Assembly: GCA_010093605.1 (NCBI GenBank)
Contig: MU004195.1
Location: 1,321,736 to 1,385,735, forward strand
Length of the DNA stretch: 64,000 nt
From: Lophium mytilinum
Taxonomy: Eukaryota; Ascomycota; Dothideomycetes; Mytilinidiales; Mytilinidiaceae
Direction: 5' to 3'
The position numbers and the translations under genes were made by a program. This document shows, in pieces, positions 35,545-48,117 of the stretch (the first letter of the stretch is position 1; each line of letters opens with the position of its first letter). The notes under the pieces were generated by a model. That model was not told the DNA's origin, ran no database searches, and saw only the letters and a list, made by a program, of their open reading frames with translations.

Positions 35545-37705
35545 TTAGAAGATCTCCTCGCCATAGCCATCCCATCCATCATCTTCCCTCGAACCGCTGC
35601 ATCCCTTCGCTTCCTTTGGGAAATTAGGAAGCGGCGGCACGCTATCACCATCTGGGGCAACCGTAACGACCTCATCCGGGCTCTCGCTTCCCCTACGGCT
35701 TGCTGGAGACAGAGAGCGGTGGCTCTCCTTGCGCCGAAGCTTCTTCGCGGAAGTTGAGCGCGATTGGCGATCTCGAGGACGCGCAGACGGGGTGGCTGTG
35801 GCGGTAGGACGAGATGGCTCGTCTTTGAGAGGGAGTTTAGTGATGGTAACAGTCTCTTCAGTTTCGATAGTATGGTCTTCCATGACCTTGGCAGTGACAA
35901 CGCTGGTGGACTCGTTGAACGTAGTGTTCTTCTTAGTGAGACGTCCAGTGCCGCCCTGTTTCTTGGAGGTAGAATTCGTCTTTTCTTTGCCCTTGGGGCT
36001 CGTCTTCTGTGCAACCTTGCCGCTGCCTCGGCGCTTCTTAGCAGCCTGCGCGGCCTCCCACTCTTCGTCGTCATTATCCTCACTCTCCGGTTTGTAGCGA
36101 ACATCATCGCGCTCCCCGCTCTTGCGCTTCTTGGTCACCTTTCGCTTCGGTGCAGCTCCAAGTCCGTTGGGTTTGACCGGAGTCTCGAAGTCGTCGGTCC
36201 AGATGTCGCCTTTGACAATGGAGCTCTGGGAAACCTCGACGGTTTCAGTCAGCTCCTCCACTCGCTCATTCTGTGAGACAGGCAGAGCAGCTTGTTCTCC
36301 TTTGGAGGCCTCGCTCTCATGCAGTTGCTCCGGAAACAAGAGTCGCTCAGATGGTAAAGAAGGTAGCGCTCCAGGGGTGAAGGGCGTGAAGACCTTCTTC
36401 AGTGGGGAGATACTACGAGACCGAGGGTTGGGTGTCTGACTGTCCGCCAAACGTGCGGGGAAGGCGGGAACAGGAGGCGCCAGAGTCTGGTTAAGGTCGC
36501 GACGAGCTTGCTCAAGCTTTGCTTCAAGATCGCTGACGCGTTTGCTTAGCTTTTGCTGCTTCTGCATATCCTTCTTCGACTGCTGTTTGCGGATTGTCCG
36601 ATCTTGGTCGAATGCTGCTTTTGCGGGAGATTGAGAATAGCTGGGAGTGCGTGGACTGTTCATCTGAGCCTCAGACTTGACCCGCTTGAGGTTAGCAAGA
36701 GACGGTGTCTTGAAATGAAACGGTGCTTTGGTGGTCACGGAAACGCTAGAGGCGGATGCTTCCGACCGGGGAACGTATAGGGAATTGCCGTTTTCCAGAG
36801 AAGAGCGAGCATCGTCCATCTCGATACCCGAATCACGCGGCTTGACTTCCGCATCTGGTTTCCCTGCGGCGACGGATCCACGGACAAAGGTTTTGGTAGG
36901 TCCCAACAGGCCCGCTGCCTTGAGTTCCGCATAGGCTTGCTCAGCCTGCGCCTTTCGGTCGTCCAGATCAGTGCCATTCTTCGACGCTTGTTCTTGAGCA
37001 ACTTCCTCTTCGGCCTCTTTGTAGGAGTTTTGGAGTTTGTGCCATATGTTCGCCGGGTTGAAGGACGCAGCGATAGACCGACCGAATCTGAAAAATCCAG
37101 ATCGCCTGCTCTCGGCAGTGGTTATACTCGCGACCGAAGCCTCGGGAGTATGCTGAGGCATCTTGGTAGGAGACTGTGAGACTCGGGTTGGAGGCCGTGC
37201 GGTGGCTGGCCGGTTTGTGTCCTCTTCATAGTCGGCCATCAACTGATCCACAGACAAACCCTGCGAGCTTCCCTGGAACAGTCTGGTGAAGACACTGGGA
37301 GGTTTGTCGCTGGTCTTGTCGTTCATGCTGCCCTCGAGAAACTTAGACGGACGCATGGATGACGATGAGACATGGCGTAATTGGGTGAGTGGGGGCGGAG
37401 GTTGGAGAGCAATTAGACGGGGCTCTGCGGGCAGCGGCCAGTTCTTCGAGCGGCGTCGCTTGGACGGAGGTGTTTCAATTCCATTCTGAGGTTCCCCATT
37501 GAGATCCTCCTCATAGCCTCTCTTTCGGGTAGTATCGGCATCTGGCATATCCTCGTCGTGGTCGAGGCAGCTTGCACTGCGTGAGGCAAGGGGCGTCATG
37601 TCGGGGTCGGCACTCTAGGGGAACAAGGTCAGTAGTGGCCTGGCTGCATAAATATTGGAGCAAGCTGCATACCTGAGTGCGGGCTTTTCCTTTAGACTTC
37701 ACCAT
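35545..37705 (-). CDS. Large charged, disordered nuclear protein, 700 aa
   Basis: Exon 1 (37705-37673) encodes only MVKSKGKARTQ; exon 2 runs 37614-35545. Most of the protein is low complexity and rich in Lys, Arg, Ser, Pro and Glu, with several nuclear-localisation-like runs (PPSKRRRSK, PKRKVTKKRKS). A conserved-looking island lies near residue 180 (SGFFRFGRSIAASFNPANIW). A coiled coil sits near residues 355-385 (KQQKLSKRVSDLEAKLEQ). The layout resembles ascomycete proteins annotated as nuclear RNA-binding protein, but no RNA-binding domain is visible, so the function is open. The tiny first exon is supported by a good donor, an acceptor and phase. Confidence 0.8.
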
Positions 37706-39306
37706 CTTTGAGAAGAAGCCTCGAGGGCGGCAGACGTCGGCGTCGGCGAGCTGTGTGGGAATGTTTTGTCTGTCGGAAAATGAATCCAGAGGTTGATGCG
37801 GGCGCTAAATATGCACACAAAGAAAATCGTGGAGTCGTGAATTCATACGGGGGCACGCATGCCAGCACGACGAAGAGGCAACCAAGTGGTGGTGATAGAG
37901 GGCGGTGGTAGTGAGAGACAAGCTGGAGCGGGCGTTGTCAAAACAACGTCGCGCTGTCACATGGATCAAGGGTCTCGCATTCACCACCAATCAGAGCCAG
38001 ATTCACGCTCAGGTCGCTGATCGCAAGACTGTTAATAGCGCGTGTACTTCGCGCTTTTGCACACTAGATATGATGGGAGGACTTCTAGTGGAAACATGAA
38101 GCTATAATGATATTGACTTGAAAGCCGCCTGCCTCATAATTCCAATCATGTGACCTATTCTCCAGAACTTCAACATCTTAGGCAAAGAATCACAGCGCAG
38201 CAGGATAAAGCGACGAGAAGGCCATGAAAGCTTGTATCAATGACCCTTCCGAGCACTTTGCATTTCACTCCAGAGTTTTTATAGACGGCCCCTGAACAGT
38301 ATTGCATTCAGCTTGCGACATACCCTGGTGTTGGGTTTCTGGGGTCGAAAGGGGCAGCTACCAACGCAGCCACGCTCCGAGCCAGGAGTGGAGGCGACGT
38401 GACCGATCCGTGAGGCTGGGTCTGGATATTTCTGGCTCCTGTTTTGTGCGTCCGAGTCTAATATAGTGCTGCGAGGGTCAGGATACTGCCACTCTTGCAC
38501 ATGGGTGTTTGAAGCTGCCGAAAAACCCGTACATAGTACATCACCAGTTTCATCTAGGGGAACAGCACAGTCTTCGAAAAGGTAAGAAAAGTCCTCCCAT
38601 TGTTTTATCGTATCTAGCCGGGTACAGTAAACAGCCATCCACACTACGCTACGAGCGAAAAGTGAGTCTAAGCCCGCCCTGCGTTCATTCTACCTCCCGT
38701 CCATTCCTCCTGCACACGCATTCTTGCCTATACCAATACCCAGCTCCCTCGCTTTCCTAAGACTGACACAAACACGAGGCCCCGCGAACGCAGTCCACCA
38801 AAACTAGAAACCGAGAGGCGTGAAGACAAAGAATAGAATCGAAAACGTTGTGGTGCCGTGTGGCTGTGTGTCCAACTTGCCTGCTCCTTCTTCCCACCAC
38901 AAGACATACCCTGCAATATCCCATTCAAATCTCCCGCATAGACCTACAGAACATGACCAAAACTAAATAGCAAAAAGGAAAGTTATCTGGTGGTCGGTAG
39001 ATGGGTTTCTCGTAGACACAAGGAAATGGTGTAAGCATCAAGCTTGCGACCGCCCGAAGGACGGGGAAAACAATAGTGATATTAACGCCCTTCTCTTCCA
39101 AAAGAAAACGAATACAAAGAAGAACAGTGCAGTTGCAATCGGCGTAAAAACCGTTCACATATCTCGCTGTCGTTGTCGGAATCGAGTGCTCTCAGTCCCA
39201 GTGCGCGTTGTTCCAAGATTTATAAGACCAAACACCGAAACCGACATTACTAAATCAAGCGCATACATCGAAACCCTTCTTAAGTTGAGAAAGGTTTCGC
39301 CGCGAG
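37706..39306. other. Intergenic, 1.6 kb
   Basis: Upstream region of the charged nuclear protein and the veA 3' region. Only short frames without domains are seen. Confidence 0.45.
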
Positions 39307-41209
39307 TCACGCGAGATCTGGCACACGGCATTGGCGGTGTGTACCGTCAGCACGACGGTACATCATAGCGTTCTCGTCGAACTCTTCGACGTCTGGGCTA
39401 TCGTCATTGTTGTCGTATGCATAAGGTGGCGCAGTAACATTTGGCCGCTCCCCGTGCTGCAGCCGTGCGTCCAAGTGCTTGGTATCGAAAGTGCTTGAGA
39501 ATGATCGTTTCGTTCCTGCTGCTGATTGGGGCTGGCTGCCAAACTTGGGTGGGTAACCATGATCCGAGCTGGCTGACATTGAACCGGGTGCTGACAGAGG
39601 ACCGCCTGATAGAGGACCACCAGAAAGAGGACCACCTGATAGAGGACCGCCAGACATGGGGCCACCGCTTAGCGTATAGGAAGGAGACACAGGCTCAGGC
39701 CTTTCTGCTGGAGGCTGTAAGGTCTGCAGTGTTTTGATGTGAGGAAGCGAGTGACCGTTGGACATATGCATCGCACCAGGAGTCGTAGGAGGACCTCCGT
39801 GGTGCGAAGGCTGCATTGGTTGATTACTAGCAGTGGAAGGAAGCTGTGGCCGGTTGTAAGCGCTGTCTAGAGTGCCGAAAGGAACCATTGAGTTGGGAGC
39901 GGAGTATTGCTGAGTGGTGGTCGGAGTCAAGGAAGGACGCCGATATTCGGTTGGTGTTCCCGTGTAATCAGTGCTCTCCTGGCGCATGGGTGGTGGCTGC
40001 TCGTAGTGAGGCTGAGAATAGGACTGGCTCGGGTAAGCGTACGGTTGCGGCATATGCATTGCAGGTTGGCTCGGGTAGCTGTGCTGCGGCTGGTGAGATT
40101 GATGCTGATACGGGGTCTGTGGCGGTTGCATCATTGAGCTTTGCTGCGGCGGTGCATACTGATTCTGATACTGCTGGCTAGGAGCTCCTCCATACTGCAT
40201 TGGCGGCGGGTAGCCATTGTTCTGGGGTTGAGGAGTGGCCATGTGCGGGAAACTGTTCTGCTGATATCCTTGAGCCATATCCTGGAGAGAAGGACGACGC
40301 GCAGGAGGGCCGAACGAGGCGTTGCTAGCATTGGAGACGGATCTGGGACGGTCACTGGCATCAATCAAGGGCTGAGGCGTAGCCATGTTTTGCTGTCCGT
40401 AGGCATCTGGCGTCGCAGTTCGTCGGGTGGCATCGTAACCGGCCTCCTCGTCGTACTCGTCCCAATCCTTGGACGACTTGTTCTCGCGCCTCCTCATGCG
40501 AACGTCACGACGTATGCGAACGCGGCAACCCTGCTCGGCGACCATGCGGCTGGGAGCAGTGCTTTCGGTCAGACCTGGGAACTTCTTGGCCGAGAAGACG
40601 GTGAATGGCGATGACTTGACTTCCAATCGGTGTGAAACGTGGGCATCGACCTGAGGGGGAGGAATAGTGCCACGGTCTTCAGCGTCCATGTCTTTGGGGT
40701 CCTTCAATTCTTCGTACAGGGCGAAGCTCAGACGGTACTTTCCTTCATGGCGAACCGACAGGTCGGGGAAGATGAAATAGCCAGCGGGAGTGGGCCGATC
40801 CAGGTACGCCATGCCGGCCACGGGCGTGCCGGTGAGAACGGCAAACTGCGTGGAGGTAGCTGGCACACGGCCTTGGGCCACCTGTCTGGCGTTCTCCAGA
40901 GTCGCAAAGAGGAAGAAGTTGGCGCTGTAAGAGATGGTCACCTCGGTCATGTTGCCGGGCTCGCCTTCATAGACGCGCAATTCCACGATTGGCGGCGGGT
41001 CGACTGGACGACGATCCGCAGAGGCTGCATGAGTTAGTCGCGGTGTCTCACAAGGCGCGAATCGACGTACATTTGGCACCCGAGCCACAGGCTCTGGCTC
41101 GCTCGGGCTGCTGGATCACCGCCATGCGATAGGTGATCTTCTTGCCCTCCTTGGTTATCCTCGTCGACGTGCTGTTCGTCTCATTCTGAACGGGTATAAT
41201 GGTCGCCAT
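39307..41209 (-). CDS. veA: Velvet complex regulator VeA, 618 aa
   Basis: A light-responsive regulator of development and secondary metabolism, acting with VelB and LaeA in the nucleus. Exon 1 (41209-41071) and exon 2 (41024-39307) flank a 46-bp intron. The joined protein shows the velvet domain over about residues 17-230: [45 protein letters not shown], and later [14 protein letters not shown] and [12 protein letters not shown]. The first of these overlaps the nuclear-import region known in VeA. The C-terminal 350 residues are Pro/Gln/Ser-rich and disordered, with a GGPLS pentapeptide repeat. The C-terminal end is short after the repeats. The ATG (context ACCATGG) matches the family's MATxxP start. 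Confidence 0.96.
39587..39665. repeat. 15-bp coding minisatellite in veA (GGPLS)
   Basis: Five near-identical 15-bp units on the minus strand encode GGPMS then GGPLS four times. Copy number may vary between strains, as the unit keeps frame. Confidence 0.85.
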
Positions 41210-44200
41210 GGTGGATTAATGGGACGGAAGCTGGATAGAGATATCGGTGTGATGTGCTGGAATGGCTGGAGAAGTCTCGTTAGCGACGCTTGTCAACGCT
41301 ACGGTAGTTGGTGACAGTGGTGGGTTTCGGTCCCAAAGGTGTCGTCCCAAGCGTGTTGACGACGGCGGGTCCGAGGAGGCTAGCCAGCCCGAGTTGAGAG
41401 GGCAGACCAATACAATTGTTCGGTTTGGCGCTCCACTCAACGTCGCCGTGGTTGAGAGCAAGTCTCGAACAACATCACCAGCGCCCGGTGGTGACGGTTT
41501 CCAGCGAGGTGGCCAGACATGCGTTGCCGTGGGCGCGGGAGACGTCTCGCTGGGCCTCAGCCCGACGGGAAGGCGCGACAAGAAGATCAAACACTCACCG
41601 AATGGATGGCAATGAAAGAGAGACAGCAATGCTGGCCCGGGAACGACGAGTGCAGATGACGCGGCAGAAGGCGCGGCAGAGGAGTTTGGCAGATGGGGAG
41701 AAAGCGAGGGACGGAGTCGAGGGCAGGGCACGGCGAGGGTCGCACCTGGAGTCAATCGAGCCTCGAGGGGTGCAGTGGAGATGGCGGACGAGCGACAGCG
41801 ACGACGACAACGAGGTGGAATGGCTCGCGGGGCCTTCTGCGGTATTGCGCAGCAGCTCTCGCGCGGATGGGCGTGTCGGGGAGGAGGGTGAGGATGCTGG
41901 AGAGGGCAGCGAGACAATGGGGGCGGCAGCGAGAGGCGGGTGAGCGACGGCCCCGGGTTGGATACCGGCTAGGCCCAGAAAGGCTAGGTTGTTCCCACAA
42001 GCGCATCTGATCAGACAATGGAAGCTAAAAAATCCACAGCCAACCCCAGCCCATAGACCCACGCACCACCACCGCCAGGACCGCTCGCGACGCTGCTCTG
42101 CCACGGCCGGCCCTGAAGCCACGCCGCTGAGCTACCGGTGCTCTTCTGCGGTGTCCTGGCCATTGGATGCGGCGAGGGCGGCGCTGCCTCTCGCTGCCCG
42201 TCTGCCCGTCTGCCGGAGCGCTCAAACTCATGGATAGCCTGCGACACTATTGCCTGCACTCTGCGCACTCTGCGCACTTGGAAACCCCAGCCGCGCATTT
42301 GCTTCTCCCGCCTCCGGCACCTCTCAGCACAGACTGCCTATCCCGAACGAGCCATCGTCCCGGGCCGCTTGCTCGAGTCGCTGCTTTGGCGTCCGCGGAG
42401 CACACTGATCTCCAGCCTCGAGTCAGGCCACTTTTCATTGCTCTCTCTGCTCATCGGATCGTGGAGGCGCCTGTTGAGACACAGCACAGAATCCAGCGCG
42501 ATGCAGTTCGCGATGCAGCAGCGTCAGCCACCGGGGACTCTCGCCGTGTGGTTGCATCAGCGCCAGCCCCTATGCAGTCCTCCTAGACGTGATCGACATG
42601 CTGTTTGGGGACAGTTGCCAGACTCGTCCAACAGCTGCGCGCAGTCCGCTGATTGTGCATCGTCGCCAGCAGTAGCGGACTTCGAGAGGGCTTCTGTCGT
42701 CCTTCGGGCCATCTTAGACACACCACCGCCATCTCGCAATAATGCGCCGCTTGTGCGGGTGCTGTATCGCCCTCAGCTCAGCCTGGCGCGGTGCATGCTG
42801 CAGCTGTTTGTCCGGGTTTCGCGCTGGAGAGCCAATTGTGGTACGGCCAGTGATTACGGTGCTTCGAACTCCCCATCGGGCGTCGTTTTATTCTCGGTGT
42901 CTCGCAGCTCGGCGTCGCAGCGGCTGGCGCAGTCATCAGCGCAGACTCTTGCGATCTGGCGCCGCGGAGCATGTGCCAGAACCGAATCAGCATCTTGCAG
43001 GGTGCAGCGACTATCACAGGATTCAGGACACGGGAACTCAAGCTCAGGACAGGCCATCGTCGGCTGCAAACCGGCTAGTTCCCGAGACGTTTCCTGGGGC
43101 CAGAAGAGACGGCCCGATGCCCCCAAGAGTCGGAGAGGAATAGCGGGCTCGGCGTGAGCGCTCGACGCCCGCTACATGCACTCGGGGAGGGGAACTTCCG
43201 TGGTTGCGAACCGTGGAACCAAGCCGGCCAATCTGCAATCACGCGGAATCATGCAAGGCGGGCTCGTCGCAGTAGAACCAATGATGCGCGCAACCCTCCT
43301 GCGGCGCCCCCGTCAGTGGATGGGGCGTGGAAACCAATAGCCACGCAGCGAGGGCATTCCAGGGAGCCAGGATGGCGTGCACTGACACGGGCCGACTCTC
43401 TCGGTATCCCGCGGTAGGGGAATCCCTACTGGGCGCCGTTGTCGACGGGATCGGCGTGTGGGCGTTCATCGTTCGTCGCATCGCTGGCCGCGTCCCCGTG
43501 GATCTGCACCACCACATATCGCCACACGGGTCGCTATCGTTCGATCCAGATTGATAGATTGGCTATTCTGGGTTGTCTGAGCAACGCAAACTTACAGCAG
43601 CGCGGCATTTCGTCCCAAAAGAGGCGTAACAGCGGCGCATCTAGGCGGCAAAACAACACCCGCCGTGGATATAGTCCCGGGCCTGCCGCTGCTGTCGTGT
43701 CTCCTTAGCATGAAGGATAAACCTGAACAACTGAGACTCTCCTAGTTGTGGGATAGGCCGTGGAGTTTGACGATGGGAAAAGATTTTTGTTGCGGAAGTT
43801 TGCGGTTGCTGTGGTGAGGTTGGATTTGGGTTATGTGCGCGTGGTTTGCCTGAGGCAGTAGAAAGGGTCGTTGCTTCCTTGTTTGGGTGCCTGGTGGCAG
43901 CTCTCCCGACACCGCCATGCCATCAAAGGCCTCCCACGTGTAGGCCACCCCAGGCAGATCCCCTAACCATCAGGAACTGTGCCAGGACAACGATAACCCT
44001 CGCCTTCGAACCATGGGACACCACCGCCATGGCTACAATAAAGCTCCGGGCTAGGAGCTTCCTAGTATCCCCTACCTCTCGCCGCATTCGAACGCGAAAC
44101 ATCTCCTGCATTTTCCCGACTTCGAGAAGCATTTGCCCGCCAGGCATGCAACGACCCCGTTGCCAGGGATTGTTAGCAACCCAATACGCCCCCAGGAGCT

Positions 44201-46241
44201 ACCGTGTGCTGTCGGCCAGCTGTCACGAGTGGTCGGATGGGTGGGCGATGCCGTCAAGAGAGTCACGAATTTCTGAGTTTCTGGCCAGGATCTGCCAACA
44301 GCTTCTAGGAGCCGTCAACCTGTAATCCTGAGCCATGGCAACGATCGGTAACCAGCCCGGCATCCATTATGGCACACGGAAGAGGCTCTTCCACCACTTT
44401 GGGGATGTAGTATGTACGCGGCAGGACAAAACTTGACCGAAGTGTGTCCTCCTGACGCCCGTTAACAAGACTATCATCTTGAGGTACGACACATTACCAA
44501 CAGAACTTCAAGAAGATGGGCACATCTCAAAGACATTCTGTAGTCAGAATATCATGTGGCTATTTCTCCGCAACGATCCTGCCTACGAACGTTCCATCCG
44601 CATAGAGACCCGAAACGCGTCCGCTTCCTCGTGGACGCCACAACTCACTCGGATTTCCTGTCTCGATACCTGCCAGCACTCGTAAAGACCAAGAAATCAT
44701 CCACACTGCAGTCTATCTGAGACAAGAGGCTTCAAAACGAGCATTCCGCACGTGCCAGACCTATTCCCAGCCATCTACCACACCATCTAGACGCCTTAGA
44801 ACAAGGTCATCCCGTCCTTTCCAGACAGAGCTCGCCGATCGCGGTGCAGCCCCACGTGCTGTCATCGCGCGAATGGCTTAACTCTCCTCCGGCGGACGTG
44901 GGTGTGCGGCATTCAACGTGACACCAACAACACCGCCCCTGGCTTCGCGTTGCTGCCTCGCGCCTGGGAATCTCTGTGTACCCATAACAGCCACTTGTTA
45001 TAGTCCGCTGCATATGCTCGGCCAAGCTGTAAGGTTCTTCCTGTGCGTGGCGGAGACGGGGAGCCGGTGCTGTGAGTGAGACGGGAAGGGTATTGTGGTG
45101 TGGTGGGCCGTAGCGGCCGGTTGCAGATGAACTAATAGTCTGTGGGTTTCGGTAAGTCACAATCCTATTACTATGCTTGACGTCAGGGTCGTAAGTAAGG
45201 ACAATAATCCCACCTTTCATAAATGTCGCTGCACCCCTAGACTCCTTCACAGAGAGCTACATAGACCCGCATTCTTGCAGCTCCCGTCATGCTGTCCTTG
45301 CACGAAAGGCACGAGAAGGTAATTTTAGTTGGAACGGCATGCAGGTACCATGCGTAGGAAGCCGCCTGACGAATGTTCCTGCTTTAGACTCGTAAGATGA
45401 AGCTTGAGGCCGGACATAGTTTGATTCCGACCAGTCATCAAGTCTAGCCCTAGAACACGCACGCTGTCGTAGGGCGCTCAGACACCATCTAAAGGGAGCG
45501 GAGAGCATGCAACATCTGTTTGGTGTAACGAAAGCTACTAGTCTATACAGCTCTTAGACGCAGCCAGGAGTACTCTCATAGATACGAGAGGACCAGAAAG
45601 ACGTAGCCCTTGCTACTTTTAGAACGAGAAAGCTGGTTTGACAGCTTCAGGACCATTCATATGTTCAATACAGTCTACCGGACTAGGGTGAAGGCCATTG
45701 CTCAGACGTGTGGTGAACAGAAAAGGTAATAGGTCGGGCTGGTTGCTAGAGCTAGTAGAAGCAAGTAGTATTACAGATATCTAGAAAATATTGTAATTGA
45801 TCAGAGAAACTCTTTGTCCATGAAGGAGGTGTCTTCCGGCACTTTCAAGCTTTGACACCACTTCTGATTGTCTATTCTGAGCCGACGTCCAGCAGGAAAT
45901 CAGGCCCCGCTGATCGCGAAGTGGCAGTTTAATACCGTCTGAGGTGACCTAGTCAGCTACCAAACTGGTCAAAGTTGTAGCTTTTGATAACTTCCTAGGG
46001 AACACAAGCGATGCTGAGTGCATATATGAAGTGAATGAAGCTAAAAGAACACAACAGGATTAGTGACCACCATTTTATGTTCAAGGCTTCTCACAATGAC
46101 CCAGACATATGCACACCATAAGCCTGATTTCCTGACTTGAATTGTTCCCCTCCAATACGGATTCATGTCTCCTGATGTCATGTGCTAGCGTGTTCTCATC
46201 CTTCCCCGCGACTTACATCCCCGAGCTCCCTCACCCACAAC
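41210..46241. other. Five-kb interval without a supported gene, upstream of veA
   Basis: The veA-proximal 2.5 kb is GC-rich and probably holds the promoter and a long leader. A 339-codon plus-strand frame (42138-43157) is open but has Arg/Ser/Ala-rich composition typical of chance frames in GC-rich DNA. From 43.7 to 46.2 kb the DNA is less GC-rich with only short frames. No RNA gene or repeat is recognised. Confidence 0.45.
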
Positions 46242-47848
46242 ATGGACTATTGGACAGGGGATATCGTACTACAGGATGACTCAAGACTTAAGGGTATTTG
46301 TCTCCCTATTACGAAGTGATCACAGCTAATAGCACACAGAAATCACATTCTCCACACCACATCTTACCGCCATAACCCCGATCCCCTCCTCGTCCCTCCG
46401 CTTTCTCTCCGTCGTCGAAACATCTCGAATTCCCCTCTACTTGGCCGCCGGGCCTAGCTTCAACGTGTGGACTACATCTAGCGACACAGAAGAATGGTTC
46501 AGCTCCATACTAGCAAGAGAAGACGCGTTCGACGCGACCGCGTCTGGAGATGAGGCGTGCGCTTGGTGGACGAGTGCGAGAGCACAGTCGCCGATTGGTA
46601 TACTAGTCGCAGTCGAAAATGGCTGGCAATTAGACGGGCATGCAAAAGTCACAGAGATTCTGTTCTATGGAACGCTCGCCGGCAATGCCGATGCTGGGTT
46701 GCCATCGCCGCCTACGTCGTCGCAGGAGCAGCACTCTGCGCTGTCTGGCTCCCCAGAGCTGAGAGTGCATGCTCTTCCACTTTCGTCAGATTTGTTGGTT
46801 CATCCGAAATCAAATGGGTCGCGACTTTCCCCTCCGATTGACGCGGAGATGAGCGAGGGAGATGGCCAGTTTCTCTCGCCGCTCCTGCCTCCATCTGCGT
46901 CATCTCCAGGCCCAGAAAAGAGAAAGAAAGTAAATGATATGTTTGACGAGGCTACAGAACGTCGAAGAAAAGCTAGGAGGAAAGGCGGCGAGGCTGTTGC
47001 CGCAGCAGCTTCGAAGATCGAGCTCCCTAGACCTGCCTCTGCTCATAGGAAATCCCTATCCATCGACAGCAAAGCCGGAAACACCGTGGAATCGTTACGT
47101 GGACATAATACGGCTCAAGTATCACAGGCCGCTGGACGGCCATTGTCCCGCTCTCCAAGCTTCTCCTCTGACATCCGGCCCCTCAGTAGGAAGGGTCTGC
47201 TCGATGGACCCGGTAAACGTTCTACGCTTTCGAGGGTCACAAGCATATCCGCGGCCCCCGAAGAGCAAACAATAGAATCTCGGAACAAAGAAGCCCTTTC
47301 AAGAGTTGTAATGGCCGGGATGCGAATGCATGGACTTCAGCAACGGAAGAAACAGTACAAATCCCGCCGCAGCTCTGTTGCCCCCTCAGCGGACGGCAAT
47401 GATGGCCATGCAGATGAGGTTGCTACAGAGGAGGCCGCGAAAGATGAGGAGTACAAACTAATATATCACCAAACCTTTAAAGGAGCGGCGCTCGCACTAG
47501 TGAGTTCTTCGTACTCTTCGAGGTACCGACTGCAGCTAACATCCCACTCAGCGAAAACACATGGCGACTGAGCCATTGCATTCCCAACCAGATAGTCTTC
47601 GGGATGTGGTCGATAGGCTGCTTGCAATCTTCTGTACCGATCCGCTCGCAGAGCCTGTGCCTACAGCTGCACCCATTGATCCACTAAGTACTCCTGGAAG
47701 CCGAAAAGCGCTGCTAGGTGCGGACAGCGCTAAAAGCCACAAAAGCCTATTCGATAGCATCAAGCACTCTCATATCGCGAGCAACGGTGGAGAGAGCGGC
47801 GTTGTTAATCCCCCTACCGTGAGGAAGGGGAATAGAGAGGTAGTTTAG
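46242..47848 (+). CDS. sld7: Replication initiation protein with Sld7 C-terminal domain, 502 aa
   Basis: Exons 46242-46293, 46340-47499 and 47552-47848 join in phase. The start MDYWTGDIVLQDD matches a short first exon. Residues 18-120 form a folded-looking N-terminal domain. The middle is Ser/Pro-rich with a basic stretch (EATERRRKARRKGGEA). From about residue 330 the sequence matches the Sld7 C-terminal domain of ascomycetes: LSRVVMAGMRMHGLQQRKK, then DEEYKLIYHQTFKGAALALRKHM. This last block spans the third exon junction, which supports the splice. In yeast Sld7 partners Sld3 to load Cdc45 at origins; the role here is inferred from the domain. Confidence 0.8.
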
Positions 47849-47979
47849 GCAGGTCATACAGCTTTATGACATAAGTTTGGGCGTTCCTTGCATCTGCTTG
47901 AGGTGTTTCGATAAACTTTTGAAACTATGAATATGATGTAAGCTCGACGTAGTGGAGATATGGTCACCTCTTGACTGAC

Positions 47980-48115
47980 TTACGACAAGCCAGCCAGAGT
48001 ACTCCTTACAGTGGTGACGAGCGAGCAATAAAGGAGTTCGAGTGGTGAGATCTCGGGTGCCATGACCTATTGTTAGTATCGTGGTTCAGAAGTACTTCAC
48101 ATTCCAAATATCACC
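47980..48115 (-). repeat. Duplicated fragment of the adjacent exonuclease-like gene
   Basis: On the minus strand the stretch reads as a diverged copy of two parts of the neighbouring decayed gene. About 60 bp at 47,997-48,058 align with 48,151-48,213 at roughly three-quarters identity (shared GTACTCCT, ACAGTGG, CAATAAAG and GTGAGAT). The segment near 48,070-48,110 resembles 49,145-49,190 (shared TTCAGAAGT and CTCACATT/TTCACATT). The first copy still reads ISPLELLY and VRST in frame. Confidence 0.6.
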
Positions 48116-48117
48116 GG

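Noticed and set aside
42138-43157. 339-codon open frame on the plus strand
   Set aside because: GC-rich DNA upstream of veA yields long chance frames. The product is Arg/Ser/Ala-rich with no domain, and other frames on both strands are open nearby.
43846-44325. 159-codon plus-strand frame
   Set aside because: No domain, signal or splice support is seen. A similar number of short frames crosses this interval on both strands.
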